This document shows, piece by piece, positions 1 to 11,240 of a stretch of 64,000 bases of DNA. The DNA is taken from the NCBI GenBank assembly GCA_016720705.1, contig JADKKB010000001.1, positions 1 to 64,000 of the forward strand. Reading direction: 5' to 3'. Within the stretch, counting starts at the first letter, position 1; each line of letters starts with the position of its first letter. Below the pieces are notes generated by a model. The model saw only the letters and a list, made by a program, of their open reading frames with translations. It ran no database searches and was not told the DNA's origin. The stretch is from Chloracidobacterium sp. (GTDB lineage: Bacteria > Acidobacteriota > Blastocatellia > Pyrinomonadales > Pyrinomonadaceae). The position numbers and the translations under genes are program-made.

Positions 1-372
1 GCTATGTGTGTCCCATTAGATACTGATTTGGAAAGGTAATCCGATACCAGAGCCTTAAGTAGTTTATTAATGAGCGAGAACGGCTACGACGGGCGGTGTT
101 TGGCGACACTTCTTGAGATAACATAAATGTCACAAAGCACCAATGCGACAAATTAGAGTTCATTTTAGATGAAAATGTGCTATCTTTCCGTTCTCGCACG
201 ACATCATATCGACATTTTAGTTGGGATTAATTTCGGTAAGTTGGTTGCAAGATGGTTGCAGTTTTGCCGACGCATACTCTTTCATAGGTTGTCGCTTGAG
301 CGAAAAAGCCTGTTTCTAAAGCGCTTTGAGCGATTCTGACAAGTCATTGATCTACCCCTAGGTTGCTTAAAA
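1..372. other. No assignable gene
   Basis: I see no reading frame here with a recognisable family signature on either strand. The stretch lies in the error-rich first part of the window, so a broken gene could be hidden. It ends at a tRNA-like 3' end. Confidence 0.4.
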
Positions 373-415
373 GTGGGAGAGGTCGCGTGTTTCAAATCTT
401 GTGCCGTCCCGACCA
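373..415 (+). tRNA. Possible tRNA 3' end (remnant or error-broken tRNA)
   Basis: A T-arm-like core (GGTCGCGTGTTTCAAATC) is followed by CGTCCCGACCA, which looks like a 3' acceptor strand, discriminator A and encoded CCA. A rho-independent terminator follows nine bases later, as is usual after a tRNA gene. I cannot find the matching 5' acceptor strand (CGGGACG) in the 90 bases upstream. So this is either a tRNA scrambled by indels or only its 3' half, as left at an integration site. The amino acid cannot be assigned. Confidence 0.3.
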
Positions 416-423
416 TGGTTCTG

Positions 424-456
424 AAACGCCCGGTTCAGCGTGGAGCTGGGCGTTTT
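424..456 (+). terminator. Rho-independent terminator after the tRNA-like end
   Basis: The arms AACGCCC (425-431) and GGGCGTT (448-454) form a stem with a 16-base loop, and the T-run continues to 456. It fits termination of a plus-strand transcript that ends at the tRNA-like sequence. Confidence 0.6.
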
Positions 457-660
457 GGTGTTTTAGGATCAACAGTTAAATAGACTTCGCTGATCCTACA
501 TTCTGGGTCATGGTTTCTTGCTGCATTTAACCATATATAACTTTAGATTCAGTCGTATGATCAAAAAGTGATTACTTCCAGAATAGCTAGTCATGCCACA
601 ACGACAATGATCGCACACCAAGTGGGGTCCCACCTGAAAATGCACCGTTACCAAGTCCGG

Positions 661-974
661 TCATTTTCTGAATCTGAATGCTTCCTCCTCCAGCCAGAAA
701 TAGCGCATCAGGAATGAAAGCGGCAAAATAAAGAAACTGGACCAAACTGCCCAAGAGCTTTTAGCTGTCCACAAAATCGCATTTCCCACCAATATAAGCA
801 GGACAAATGAGACCCATAGAAGATACCAAGCGATATCTGAATTAAAAGAACAACCCTCGATAGCAGCGCGATCGGGAGGCCAATGCTCTGTAAACCAACT
901 CCAGGAATAGTAAGAAAAACCAACCCTGTGGCGACGGAAACTGCAATCAGCCCATAAGGTAAAGTTTGCTCCAC
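661..974 (-). CDS. Small membrane protein, one frameshift
   Basis: Family not recognised. The first half, from the ATG at 974, reads MEQTLPYGLIAVSVATGLVF and onward, a hydrophobic segment. Near 840-860 the frame shifts, and the continuation reads a second strongly hydrophobic stretch (LLWVSFVLLILVGNAILW, then VWSSFFILPLSFLMRYFW). It ends in the charged tail EEEAFRFRK and a TGA at 661. The total is about 104 residues with probably three membrane segments. Both halves read as membrane protein across a single indel, which argues for one real gene with a sequencing error. It lies just downstream of the htrA-like gene on the same strand. Confidence 0.5.
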
Positions 975-990
975 ATAGTTGAAGTTTATA

Positions 991-2584
991 TCACAATTGC
1001 GTCTGGAAGATAAAAAACGCCTCGGAACAGCGTTCGGGCAGTTTAAGCGTCAATGAAAAAATCACCGTCATACTGGCCTTATTGTAAGGTAGATCGCCCT
1101 GCCCACGCCTTGTGATCAGTTTGAGGATCGGTTTGCCGGCCGATGCGTCAATTACGGTTTTGAAATCCGCGACCGAACTTATCGGTCGTTTATTTATCTC
1201 AAGTATTACATCGCCGCGAGAGATTCCCGCCGTAGCGGCCGGGCCGTTCGGGTCGATATCTGCGACTACGAGACCATCATTTGAATCAAGTCCTAATTGC
1301 TTTGCTATTACTGGCGTCACAGGCTTCCAGCTTGAGACCGAGCTTACCGCCCTGATCGCTCCTCGATTCCGGAGATCCGGGGTTCAGCCTTGGATTCGAA
1401 CCTTTCGATTGATCGTCGGCATTTAATTCGTCTAGTCTTGCCGTAAGTTCGATTTCCTTGCCATCACGGATCACGGTCAGTTTAATGGTCGTTCCAGGCG
1501 ATGTCCGAGCGACCTTGTTTCGCGGCAGGAAATTGCTGTCCTCAAGCTTTTCACCACTGATCGCGGTGATTACGTCGCCGCGCTTAACGCCAGCCTTATC
1601 TGCAGAACCACCCGGTTTAACATTGCTTACGAAGATGCCGGACCTTTATCCTAGGTCCAAGAGCTTTGGATGATTATCCGTCACGTTTTGAATGTTGAGT
1701 TCCAACATGCCGCCGATGACTCTGCCGTCCTTCAAGAGTTGCTCCATCACGGATTGTAGCTTATTCGACGGGATGGAAAATCCAATCCCGATGTCACCGC
1801 CCCTTGCACCACCCGGTGAAAGTATCTGCGAGTTGATGCCGACGAGTTCGCCGGTTAAGGTTTAATGTGCCACCCGAATTGCCGCGATTGATCGGTGCAT
1901 CAGTTTGGAGAAAATCCTCAAAGCTACCGTCACTTGAGTCCGTCCGCCGACCTTCGCCGAAATAATGCCGGCCGTTACCGTCTGGCTGATTCCCCAGCGG
2001 ATTACCTATGGCTAGTACAATGTCGCCGACGCGAACGCCAATCCGAATTTCAGAGTCAAAAAGGAAAGTCCTTGAGCATGATCTTGAGTACCGCAAGGTC
2101 ACTCAGCCTATCTGACCCAACGATCTTTGGCTTCATAAGACATTGTTATCGCTCATCAAGGACAGTAATCTTTTCGGCACCATCGACAACGTGATGGTTG
2201 GTAAGGATCGTGCCGTCCGAGGTCACAATGACGCGAGAGCCGAGGCCGCGTTCGATCAGCGGGCGCTGACTCGGCCGTTATTTGTGGCGGTTCAAACGGC
2301 ATTTGACGAAACATCTCATCACCGAATGGATGACTATCGGATCTGGCTGATACTGTTGATTTTCTTTGTTTTCGGCCTGATCCTGACTACCGCCGGGGAT
2401 GTCTTGTCGACGACGTCCGGGTGTGAAGATGCTGTGTGACGTCCATCAACGAGGGGCGCAGCGGGATTGGAGCTGACATTTGACGCGGTGATTCATAGCC
2501 GCAAGTATGCCGGTCTTACAAGCCGAAACAATGAAACCGCAACAAAGTGCGACGGAAGAAACCATGTGAATTGACTTCTGACAT
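991..2584 (-). CDS. HtrA/DegP-like periplasmic serine protease, frameshifted
   Basis: A trypsin-fold protease and chaperone that degrades misfolded envelope proteins. All parts are visible in order across several frame breaks. They are an N-terminal membrane or signal segment (SSVALCCGFIVSACKTGIL), the family entry motif VDKTSPAVVRI, the catalytic histidine region TNHHVVDGAEKITV, the aspartate region SDLAVLKI, the oxyanion approach GVRVGDIVLAIGNPLG and the serine motif NRGNSGG. Two PDZ domains follow; the second reads GLVVADIDPNGPAATAGI and then GDVILEINKRPI. About 530 codons is normal for a two-PDZ member. I chose the ATG at 2584 because GGAGA lies nine bases upstream. The frame breaks look like read errors because every catalytic residue is kept. 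Confidence 0.85.
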
Positions 2585-2716
2585 CTAGACAATTCTCCAA
2601 AGGTATTGAGAAAAATAAGTAATGCCAATTTTCTGACCGGGGATCAATGACCGTAAAGTTAAAATACGACGAAGTTACCTGAAGGTTCGAAATAAGGGAC
2701 GGGCGAGTTTTGTGTA

Positions 2717-3614
2717 TCAGGAGACTGTTTCTAGCGTTTCGAGTCTCCGAAAAATATATGCGAGCGATTTATAAACTAGCTTTGAACAAAGAAATACCGG
2801 GGAGTCATAGTTCTCGTCGTACGAGTATTCGACCAGGTCCATGCCTACAACTCGTTTCTCCTCAGCAGGTTGCGGATAAGGCCAAAGTTTCCATACCAAC
2901 CGAAACCGCCCGGTTCCGGAGTGCCTGTCGTGGGCATGATACTGAGTCCAGGCCGTCTATATCAATGGTCAAGTAAACGTCGTCGGTGAGCCGAGTTGAT
3001 CGCGTCGTCGATCCAATCTGTGCGTCCCGCAATGTCTCAGCCCAAAGATCTTCGTCGGCAGCCCGCCTTTCAGCGCGGGCTTCTTCAGCCGATACCGAGC
3101 GGATGCCGACCTGACCGACGGTATACGCAGATCCTTGACCACGCGGCCATGATCGAGGCGTGCGAATGTTGTGCCGTCATATTGGTCGCGGAGGTCAGCG
3201 CGAGCATCGATCTGCAGTACGCTCAGGCCGGCAAATTTCTCATTGTGCGCTTTGATGACCGGAGCAGAGACTGAGTGCTCGCCGCCGATCATGCATAGGA
3301 ATTTATCAGCTTCGAGGAGCTTTCGTGTTTCTTCGTAAAGATCGCCCATCATTTGTTCGGGCGTCGGACGTGAGCCGAATTCGGGCAGAGTGTGGATGCC
3401 GATCTTGTAGGTTTCGGTATCGGTCTCTTCCTCGTAAAGTTCCATGTTGCAGCGAGGCATCGACGATCGCCATGGCACCGGCACCGGTTCCGGTGCCGTA
3501 TGAAACCGTTCCCCGTATGAAACAGGAAGTATCAAAACCTCAGCGGTATCGAAGCCGAATACTTGCGTCGTCGATACCGCCAAAATTCATCGGCTTCAGA
3601 TGTGGATTGGCTCA
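2717..3614 (-). CDS. speB: Agmatinase (ureohydrolase family), frameshifted
   Basis: Hydrolyses agmatine to putrescine and urea in the cytoplasm with a Mn2+ pair. The N-terminus reads NFGGIDD and then FDTAEVLILPVSYG. The metal-binding regions GGEHSVSAPVIKA and VLQIDARADLRD are intact in one frame, and the C-terminus VGMDLVEYSYDENYDS with KLVYKSLAYIF is typical of agmatinases. Several indels separate these blocks. The ATG at 3614 follows the stop of the upstream gene by one base, so the two are translationally coupled. Arginine decarboxylase two genes upstream supplies its substrate, which favours agmatinase over arginase or guanidinobutyrase. About 298 codons is normal length. Confidence 0.85.
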
Positions 3615-3616
3615 TA

Positions 3617-4668
3617 TTACGGTACGTCAATTACCAGTTCGCGTCCCAAAGCTAAAGTTGGGCGTTTACGGCCTTTCATGAATTTCGCAGCGGTTTGCGA
3701 TAGTGCCGTGATTATCATCGGCAAGCGCGATCGACGGGTCGCACGGCACATATGCAGTAGTCGCCCCGCCTAGCATTTTGCCGAACGTCGAGGCATGGTT
3801 GCCGCCAAACGAGGGTGTTCGGATATCCAGCGGGCCGAATGGGTCAGGATCGAGATCGCATACTTGTGGCCGCGGACATTGGTTCGCGTGATGTATGACG
3901 AAACCTCGGCGACATTGACCATCTTTGGCTGCTGGTGCTGCCAAGCGTAATGATGCCCGAATTGCGGCGTTGAGCGATCTGCATCATCTCCAGTGTATCT
4001 TGCGTCAGGTCGAACGAGATATTGATCTTCTTTCAAACTTCGCGCGAGCAATCCCAATCGACAGCTCGACCGCCAAGGTCAGGGCAAAAGACGGGAATGC
4101 GTGCCTTGAACGCTGAGGTCAAAAGACCGTCCTCATGGGCGATCTCAGAGAGTTCGCGGCCCATAAGATGGAGGAACTCGCGGATGGAGTAGGTGTGCGT
4201 AAGGTCAAGCTGATTGACCACGCTGCCGATCCATTCGTCCGCTTCTTGGTATTCTTCGCGATTGGCGAGAATGTCGCCGATACGCATAACATCATTGGCT
4301 TCGAGATCCTCATCGGACATGATCGGATGCCCCTGAAAATGGTTGCGGCCCAGAATCTCGTGAATGTCGTGATAAAGTACCGCGCCGGACATCACTATGA
4401 CATCGACAAACGATTCTTGATCACGTAGGCCAGCAATCGACGCATCCCCGATGTGATGAAATTGCCCGAACCGCACAGATAGATGGTCGAGTTGTCATCA
4501 GCATATCGAGCCAGATGCGATAGAGCCTCGGCCAGCTGCTTGGCGCCGAATCCGGCACCTTCCATTCTTTCCAGAAGGCCTGCGACCGAACGGTCGCGGT
4601 CAATCGGGACCGGCCGCGTCGGAACCGTCAAAAACTTCGAAGACCTTGTTTTCTTTTTGAGCTACCAT
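3617..4668 (-). CDS. Deoxyhypusine-synthase-like protein (probable homospermidine/spermidine synthesis), frameshifted
   Basis: A homologue of deoxyhypusine synthase, an NAD-dependent aminobutyl transferase. Bacteria lack eIF5A, so such homologues are thought to act on free polyamines. Recognisable blocks are TPTRPVPIDRDRSVAGLLE at the N-terminus, the NAD-site-like STIYLCGSGNFITSG, the stretch VDVIVMSGAVLYHDIHEILG, REFLHLMGRELSEIAHEDG, and GHKYAISILT near the C-terminus. It ends in ALSQTAAKFMKGRKRP and a TAA at 3617. At the place where eukaryotic enzymes have the catalytic lysine (PVKVYADAS) I read TTAYVPCDPSIALPL, with no lysine. It sits between arginine decarboxylase (16 bases upstream) and agmatinase (one base downstream). 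Confidence 0.75.
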
Positions 4669-4684
4669 ACCGCAATGAATTAAC

Positions 4685-6630
4685 TTAACGATTCTCCGAT
4701 AATGGAAAATCCTTATTCTTTTCGTTCGTGCCGTTGGCGTCAAATAGGTGTAACTTTGCACCTGCTCTTCGCAAAACTCGATCAAGTCACTGCCCTCGGT
4801 CTCGGGGAGCACCCTCTTTTATTCGCAGCATTACCGCCTTCGAAAAGCGTCGTGCAACCGCACGCTTCGTATCGACCGATGTTCCAGCGATTCGCCCAAG
4901 GTCGCACCGTCGATGACCTTCTTGATGATGTAGCCATCATCGCCGATAAAAATGTGAGCCTCGTGCGGTACGCCGAAGAGGTTGTGGTTATTGCCCATCA
5001 CTTCTTGGTATGCACCGACGAGCATCATGGCCAGGTAATACGGCTCGCCCTTGACCAGTTTGTGCAGTTCCAGCACGGGCTTGCATCGTGCAAATCGACA
5101 AATTTATCTACAATACCGTCGGAATCGCAGGTTATATCACATAGCGTAGCATATTCCGTCGGCTTTTTGTTGAGTTTATGTATCGGGATGATAGGAAATA
5201 GTTGTTCGAGTGCCCAATTGTCCGGCATCGAGCGAAAAACTGAGAAATTTGCTAGGTATTTTGCACACATCAGCCGCCGAAGATCAGCGAATTCCTCGAA
5301 ACGTATTTTTTAACTGGGCGAACTGATCGGCCTTTTCGCAGATGTCCCAAAAGAGGACCTCGCCTTTCCCTTTGGCTTCAAGCGAGATCAACCCGAGGTT
5401 GAACATCGTGAAAAGCTCCTCGCGATGTTCAAGGGCGTCGTGATAATACTCACGATAGTTCTTGGCATTTATCGTTTCGCGCAGGTCAAAGAGTTCCTGG
5501 ACTACCTCCGGATCATCACGTCCATGTCATTTCGGTGCAGGTCCTCGACCACGGTTTCGATCTCGTCCTGAACGTTGGTTACGAGGATCGCGTGGTACGC
5601 CGAAAGATAGCGTCCCGACTCCTGGATGATGGTCGGATGCGGGACGTTCTCGTCATCGCAAACCGGCTTTGATGACGTAAATGACGTCATTGGCAAATTC
5701 GCGGGCGTTGTAATTAGCCGATGACTCGAATGACGTTCGCGAACCGTCGTAATCGACCGCCATGCCGCCGCCTACGTCGAGATACTCGATGGGGATCTGC
5801 ATCTTCCGGATCTTGGCGTAGGTTCGGGCCGCTTCTTTCATCGCGTTTTTGATCCGTTTGATGTCGGTCAACTGCGATCCGATGTGGAAACGGAGCAGCC
5901 GGAGCATATCGATTCGACCGGCGTCCTGGAGTCTCGGATGACCTCGAGTATCTCGGTCGTTGTTAGGCCGAATTTCGCCGCCCGCCCGATTTTCCCATTT
6001 GCCCGAGCCCTTTGAATAAAGTAACGCGGACACCGATCATCGGGATCTTTACGTCGGGATTTAGCCAGGAGACTTCACCGGCAAGCGACAGCGTATGGTC
6101 GAGCTCGCTCATTTTCTCGATGACGATGACAACATTCTTGCCGGCGGCAGCACCGGCAAACGCAAGTTGTACAAAGTCGCGGTCCTTAAAGCCATTGAGT
6201 ACCAGCAGGCTGTCCTTTGCCTGTTCAAGCCCCAATGCGGCGTAAAGCTCCGCCTTTGAGCCGGCTTCGAGGCCAAAGTTGTAACGCGAACCCTCGCGCA
6301 GGTACTCCTCGATGACAGCGCGGTTCTGATTGACCTTCATCGGGAAAACACACAGGTGGCCGCCTGCATATTCAAATTCGCGGATCGACTTTTTGAAAGC
6401 CGTTTGTAGCTTGCGGATCTGGCCGAATATCAGTTGGGGAAACCAAGCAAGATGGGCGTGTTGATGCCGCTTCTGAAGGTCGTCGATTATTTCCTTAATG
6501 TCGGCGGTAAGATTTTCGTTTTCCGGCGAACGGACGATAAGGTTACCTTTTCGGTTAACGCCAAAATAATCGGCTCCCAATTATCGATGCCGTAGGTTTC
6601 GATTGTTTGTTCAATTATACTGCGCTCAAA
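4685..6630 (-). CDS. speA: Biosynthetic arginine decarboxylase, frameshifted
   Basis: A PLP enzyme of the alanine-racemase-like fold that makes agmatine from arginine. The N-terminal part has GADYFGVNRKGNLIVRS, followed by the PLP-lysine motif GGHLCVFPMKVNQNR. YNFGLEAGSKAELYAAL and the barrel motif YLDVGGGMAVDYDGS come next. The C-terminal half has FSVFRSMPDNWALEQLFPI, the substrate-site region TCDSDGIVDKFVD and YLAMMLVGAYQEVMGN. About 640 codons with several single-base breaks matches the usual length. The true start is unclear: the frame runs upstream through ETYGIDNW to a TAG with no ATG, so the 5' end is approximate. First gene of the polyamine operon. Confidence 0.85.
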
Positions 6631-6975
6631 TGCCGTACTAACCTGCTATACGACCCGAGAAAAATGGATCGCCGCCCAACGCTCAACAAAAACAACTAGT
6701 CTAATAAAATCAACGGAAATTCAAAGAGGCAATAAACAAAGGTGCTCCAACAGGTTTTTGTCGTGTTGTCGACGGGAAATTTGTTTGGCACAAACCCTGA
6801 ACATTGAAGCGAATTCGGGTGAACGGATTTTTGAATGCAAATGGCAGATGCGACACACAAAAGATAAACGATCAGGTCATCTTAACCGGGAAAAGGTGCC
6901 GCGAGTTGTCAAAATGCAGTTGCCATAAATTCCGTCACATTATCAATATCCGAACGTATTTTAGAGGTGTTCAAG
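6631..6975. other. Divergent intergenic region
   Basis: It separates the leftward arginine decarboxylase operon from the rightward prepilin gene and should hold both promoters. I see no convincing -35/-10 pair and no supported gene. Confidence 0.5.
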
Positions 6976-7407
6976 ATGAGGAAGCAAGCGAAAGTGGATT
7001 TTCGTTGATCGAGTTGCTTTTTGGTCGTCGTCGGCCATCGGAATCATCGCAACTATGGCGGCTCCAGCCCTGCAAAAGGGGTTGCGAGCGGCCGAAAACG
7101 GAACTACCTTAGTTACCATGAGTGATGATCGGTTCGACGCAAGTTGGCCTGAGTCTTCGCAAAAAAATAATCGTTTTGGGCGGTTAAAGGCGAATTTGAA
7201 CAACCTACTCAGTCGAAGTTTGGGCATCACTGCAGGAAATCAGATCAATCGCGGAAAATTTGCGATTGATAATGACCCCGGCGGACCCACTAATACGCGA
7301 ACTCGACATGGATACACTATCACTGCGACGAGAATGTCACGGGTGAAGGAGTGACCTATAAGTACGAGACCACACAAACTGGCGAGACATGGGAGTTCCT
7401 GCCTTAG
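6976..7407 (+). CDS. Type IV prepilin-like / pseudopilin protein, frameshifted
   Basis: The N-terminus carries the class III prepilin signal: a short basic leader (MRKQA), then SGFSLIELL with the invariant Glu five residues after the cleavage point. After one indel comes a hydrophobic helix ending AIGIIATMAAPALQKGLRAAENG. The rest is a soluble domain of about 100 residues with no cysteines, ending in TWEFLP and a TAG at 7407. Two or three frame breaks separate leader, helix and tail. Such proteins are cleaved and methylated by PilD-type peptidase and assembled by a type II or type IV machine, none of which is in this window. The next gene in the same direction starts 57 bases downstream. Confidence 0.7.
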
Positions 7408-7464
7408 ACAAAAGGCTACCCGCCTCATCCATCGAAATCCTCAACCACCAAGGGGTAAATCGCA

Positions 7465-9249
7465 ATGAACGTATTCGAAGACCTAGTCGTCGAACTTAAA
7501 GAAGAAAATCTTCTTGAAAGCACCGTTATCGAAACTGACCGTGATGTATCCGTTCCGAAATCGACCGGATGCGGTTTGATGCTGGTAATCGGTAGACCCA
7601 TTGAGACATCGTAGAGTTGGCGATATCGCGCTCAATAGTGTCCCGATGTCCCTCGATTGGAAAATGTCCTCACCGATTGATTCCTCGAACCCCAGGCTGA
7701 TCCGGTTCCAATCCAATGTCGAACCGACCACATGTCGCCAAAGGTGAGCTGGAACCGGCGAGCCCTAGCCGGATGAACCATTCGAATCCCTAATCTTGTT
7801 GCGGGAAATGACATCCGAAACCGTCGACATCAGAAACCCAACACGGAACGCGAAGTTTTCAGAAAAGAGCGGCTCCGGGAAATGACGAGTCTCAAAATGG
7901 TTGACGCAATCCTATCGGCCGTCGAGCGCGGAATGTATGAAGATCGTGCCACGCCCTTATGATGACCTAAAATGCAAAGAAGGCTCTTCATCATTTCCTT
8001 CAATTAGCCGAGGACGTTGAGTCCGAAGAAAGTAAAGAGGCCGAATTTGACCTTCTACGCGAAACTGAAGCTTGGTGCTCTGCCTTGGCTAAACGGGATC
8101 GTGAAATATCAGTTACAAATATTCGCCGATATTGCGAGAACTGTAAACCGATGCTCAGTTCGCGGGCAATGCTTGACCCGCGAGATTCTCACCGTAATCT
8201 ACCGTATTCAGAATCCGTCCGCGGTAAGTTTGATTTTATAATTACCAGATTATTTACAAAGGTTGAAGCCGAGGACGAACAGCGAATGCTGCTCTTTTCA
8301 CGAGACAAATGCTGGGGCACATTAAAACTCTACATGCTGAATGGTCGAGCATACCTCTGTGGTATTCAGCAGAAGGTGAGGAATCTAACATCGCCCTCTT
8401 CCTCTCTTGAGCTTTGAAGATCTAACTAAAGAAGCCGAATTCGCAGAAAACTTTGACAGATCTCATTCGAAGCGATTTCTTTGGGCGACTCCGGTTGTTT
8501 AAGGAAAGTATTGCTGAACTCTTTTTTGCTCCATCGGTTACCTCCGCAGCGATTGAATGTAATGTGCGGATCGGTAACAAGTATGTCGGATTTGATCGAG
8601 CGAGAGCGGCGTGGAGATCAAGTGCCGCAGACGTCTCCACGACCGATTTGGCGACATTGACGTGATCAGATCGTATCTGAGGCTGCCGGCAGATCGCTTG
8701 AGTTGGTAAACCTTCTCCGAGATCAGACCGCATCAGAAGAGCTTGCCAATGGAGGAGGCGGTTGAGGAACCGAGTGATCCTGAGACCTTGCACGAGGACT
8801 CTGCCGATGACATTGTCCAGGCCAAAGCCGTATCGGGAAATCCGAGGCTTCGCAATTCGGGTCTTAGACGCGGTGCAGCGGGATAAATATGTGGTTTATG
8901 GTCGCCGCCTTATTAATGGTTGCTGCGTCGGTCGGCGTCTTCGTCTGGGGAAACTACTTTGACGTAACCGGACGTATCCAGTGTCGGCGTTAAGACACTA
9001 AGTTTCTCAGGGACCGACCTAGCTGACGTTGTTAAGACGGCAAAATTAAGCAGTGAAGGCTTCAGCGTCGTTGCTCAGCCTAATCTTGACCAAATGTCTT
9101 GTGGCGAAAGCAGAATGAGGTGCTTCAAAAGCTATACCAGGCTGGCAAATGAGAAGGATGGATCGTAGTAAATCTTATGAATAGTGAAGGAAAGACCGTG
9201 GGGCTACATCAACCCGAACAAGGTCGAGATCCAAGCGGAAACGAAGTAA
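7465..9249 (+). CDS. Unknown protein with one C-terminal-half membrane segment, frameshifted
   Basis: Family not recognised. It opens with MNVFEDLVVELKEENLLEST. The middle is charged and helical, for example EAWCSALAKRDREISV, YSESVRGKFDFIITRLF and later DFFGRLRLFKESIAELFF. A single clear membrane helix, WFMVAALLMVAASVGVFVW, is encoded at about 8,890-8,950. After it comes a domain of about 95 residues (VKTLSFSGTDLADVVKTAKL through NSEGKTVGLHQPEQ) ending at the TAA of 9247-9249. The layout suggests a large cytoplasmic part, one membrane pass and a small extracytoplasmic domain. At about 595 codons with many indels, the protein is best rebuilt by hand. Its position after a prepilin gene hints at pilus or secretion work, which is inference only. 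Confidence 0.55.
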
Positions 9250-9649
9250 AAGCCACTTTCGTCATTTTCCGCAAATTTGGCGAATCTTCCAAAGCCATAG
9301 CTGCGAGGACCTCAGCGTGGTGCTTTTGCGGCGGAAAGGCAGCACGCCGTGTCCACCCCGTCAAAGCCGCCTTTCCAGTTATCGAAACTGATTTTGGGGT
9401 CAGCCTGGGAATCTCATTGATCAAATTGCACCTATATTGAAAATATTACGCCCGGAACCTGTTGCAGGTCAATACTTTTTTCAAAGGCGTTCGATTATCT
9501 GGAAACACCACTACTGGTATGTTGGAGCATTATCATCGTACTTTCGGTATAAACTTCTAAAATTTGGAGTTCGAACATATTGGCAACTGCGTTGCACAAT
9601 CGTCAAGCAAGCCCGTTGAATCGCTATGAAACCGAAATCCCAAGTTAGA
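9250..9649. other. Unassigned stretch
   Basis: Both strands hold only short open frames with no family signal. It should contain the promoter and the signal-peptide start of the M28 peptidase, but indels hide them. Confidence 0.35.
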
Positions 9650-11240
9650 ATGCTTCCTGGCCACTTTCGTTTTGGTAATCGATAGTTCTTGGCCAATTTT
9701 TGCAATTGGATCATCCACAGCCCTGTAGATAGGTGGAACGATCAGAAAAAGAGGCTATGGGGGGTACCAGCAATATTCAACACACTTCATTACTTTACTG
9801 ACCTCTACGGCCCGCGGCTCACCGGTAGTCCTAACCACGTTGGTGGCGGCAAATTGGGCAGTCAAAGAAATGACTTCTTGGGGATTCTCGAATGCGGCGC
9901 GCGAGCCTTGGGATTTCGGTCATCCTGGCTGGGTCAATGAGCGTTCCACCGGGCTATTAATGATCTCGCCGGTCCAAGACACTTTGATATTTGAAGTTTT
10001 GGCGTGGACGCCGTCGACAAAGGGCGTGGTAAATTCGGCTTTCGCTGTTCATATGGTGCTGCCGGATCGACCGACTCAGGAAGAACTTACGGCATACTTT
10101 GCCGGAATGTCGGCAAAGGTCGGGAAGAAGATAATTTCGGTCGGTAAACCTGCGGTTATTTCGGTAACGATCGAACCGGCACCTGCCGAATTCTGGACGC
10201 AACTGCCAAGCAACGGTTCGATCCCAAATCGGTTTCTGCAGGGGCAAGGTTCGGTCGAGGGACAGGTCCAACTTCCACCCCGGAAACCAAATGCTTTGAC
10301 GAATGCTCAGATCAATGAACAGCTTGATGCCTTTCTGGTTGTTAACAAGGTTGCCTTGCGTAAATGACGCCGCTGGTGGACCACGGCCTGATCCGGAGCT
10401 TTTAATAACAGGAGCTTCTTGATATCACCAAGTACAGCTGACCGTAGTTATGCGAAAACGAAGATTTTGGTCGCATTGCCCGTCTGATCGCACACGGCAC
10501 GCCGGTAAACCCGCAGTTTGAGGTTCGCAATCGCCTTGCGCCCGAGGGTAAGACCAGCTACAACGTTGTCGTTAGATCCTCGGCAATTGATCAAAAGGAT
10601 GAGGTCGTAATGCTCGGCGGACATCTTGATTCTTGGCATTCGGCACCGGGGCGACCGACAATGCCGTCGGTTGTGCAGCGGCGATGGAAGCCGCCCGCAT
10701 CCTGAAGGCGATCGGCGTCAAACCACGTCGAACTATCCGAGTCGCGTTATGGAGCGGTGAAGAGCAGGGCTTGCTTCGGTTCTCAAGCGTATGTCGGGGA
10801 GCACTTTGAACTGCTGAAGCATCGGGAACCGAATTTTCCAAATTCAACGGTTACTTTAATACCGACAGCGGAACGGGACGTGCTCGTGGATTCAGTATTT
10901 TCGGCCCGGCCGAGATCCGACCGTTCTTCGCGACGCTATGGCATCGTTTGCCGATCTCGGCGTAGCGGGTGCGATCAGTTCAACGAGCAGGAGTTTGGCG
11001 GATCCGATCCACGTCGTTTAGTGCGGCCGACTTCCGGGCATTGGCGTTGCCCAGGATCCTATCGAGTACTTTACCGATACGTGGCATACCAATCTGGATA
11101 CCTATGAGCGCGTGATCGATTTCGACGTAAAGTCGTCGGCAATTGTGATTGCAGCCGCTGCTTCCATGTTGGCGATGCAGGATGAGATGCTTCCGCGCTT
11201 CTCTGCGGCAGATATGCCAAAGGCTCCGGCCCAGCGTTAG
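9650..11240 (+). CDS. M28-family zinc peptidase (aminopeptidase-like), frameshifted
   Basis: A secreted two-zinc exopeptidase. The front part has FNTLHYFTDLYGPRLTGSPN, typical of acidobacterial M28 proteins, followed by NWAVKEMTSWGFSNAAREPW. A PA-like insert domain of about 250 residues follows. The metal site is clear: MLGGHLDSWH (His and Asp ligands), TDNAVGCAAAMEAARIL (bridging Asp) and VALWSGEEQGLLGSQAY (catalytic Glu and the next ligand). The C-terminal ligand region is EYFTDTWHTNLDTYERV, and the gene ends APAQR plus TAG at 11240. All metal ligands survive across several frame breaks. The start is not resolved; 9,650 is approximate. Confidence 0.8.

Noticed and set aside
1..240. Possible tyrosine-integrase C-terminal remnant upstream of the tRNA-like end
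   Set aside because: A few residues resemble an integrase C-terminus when frames are mixed, but no catalytic Arg, His or Tyr motif can be read with confidence.
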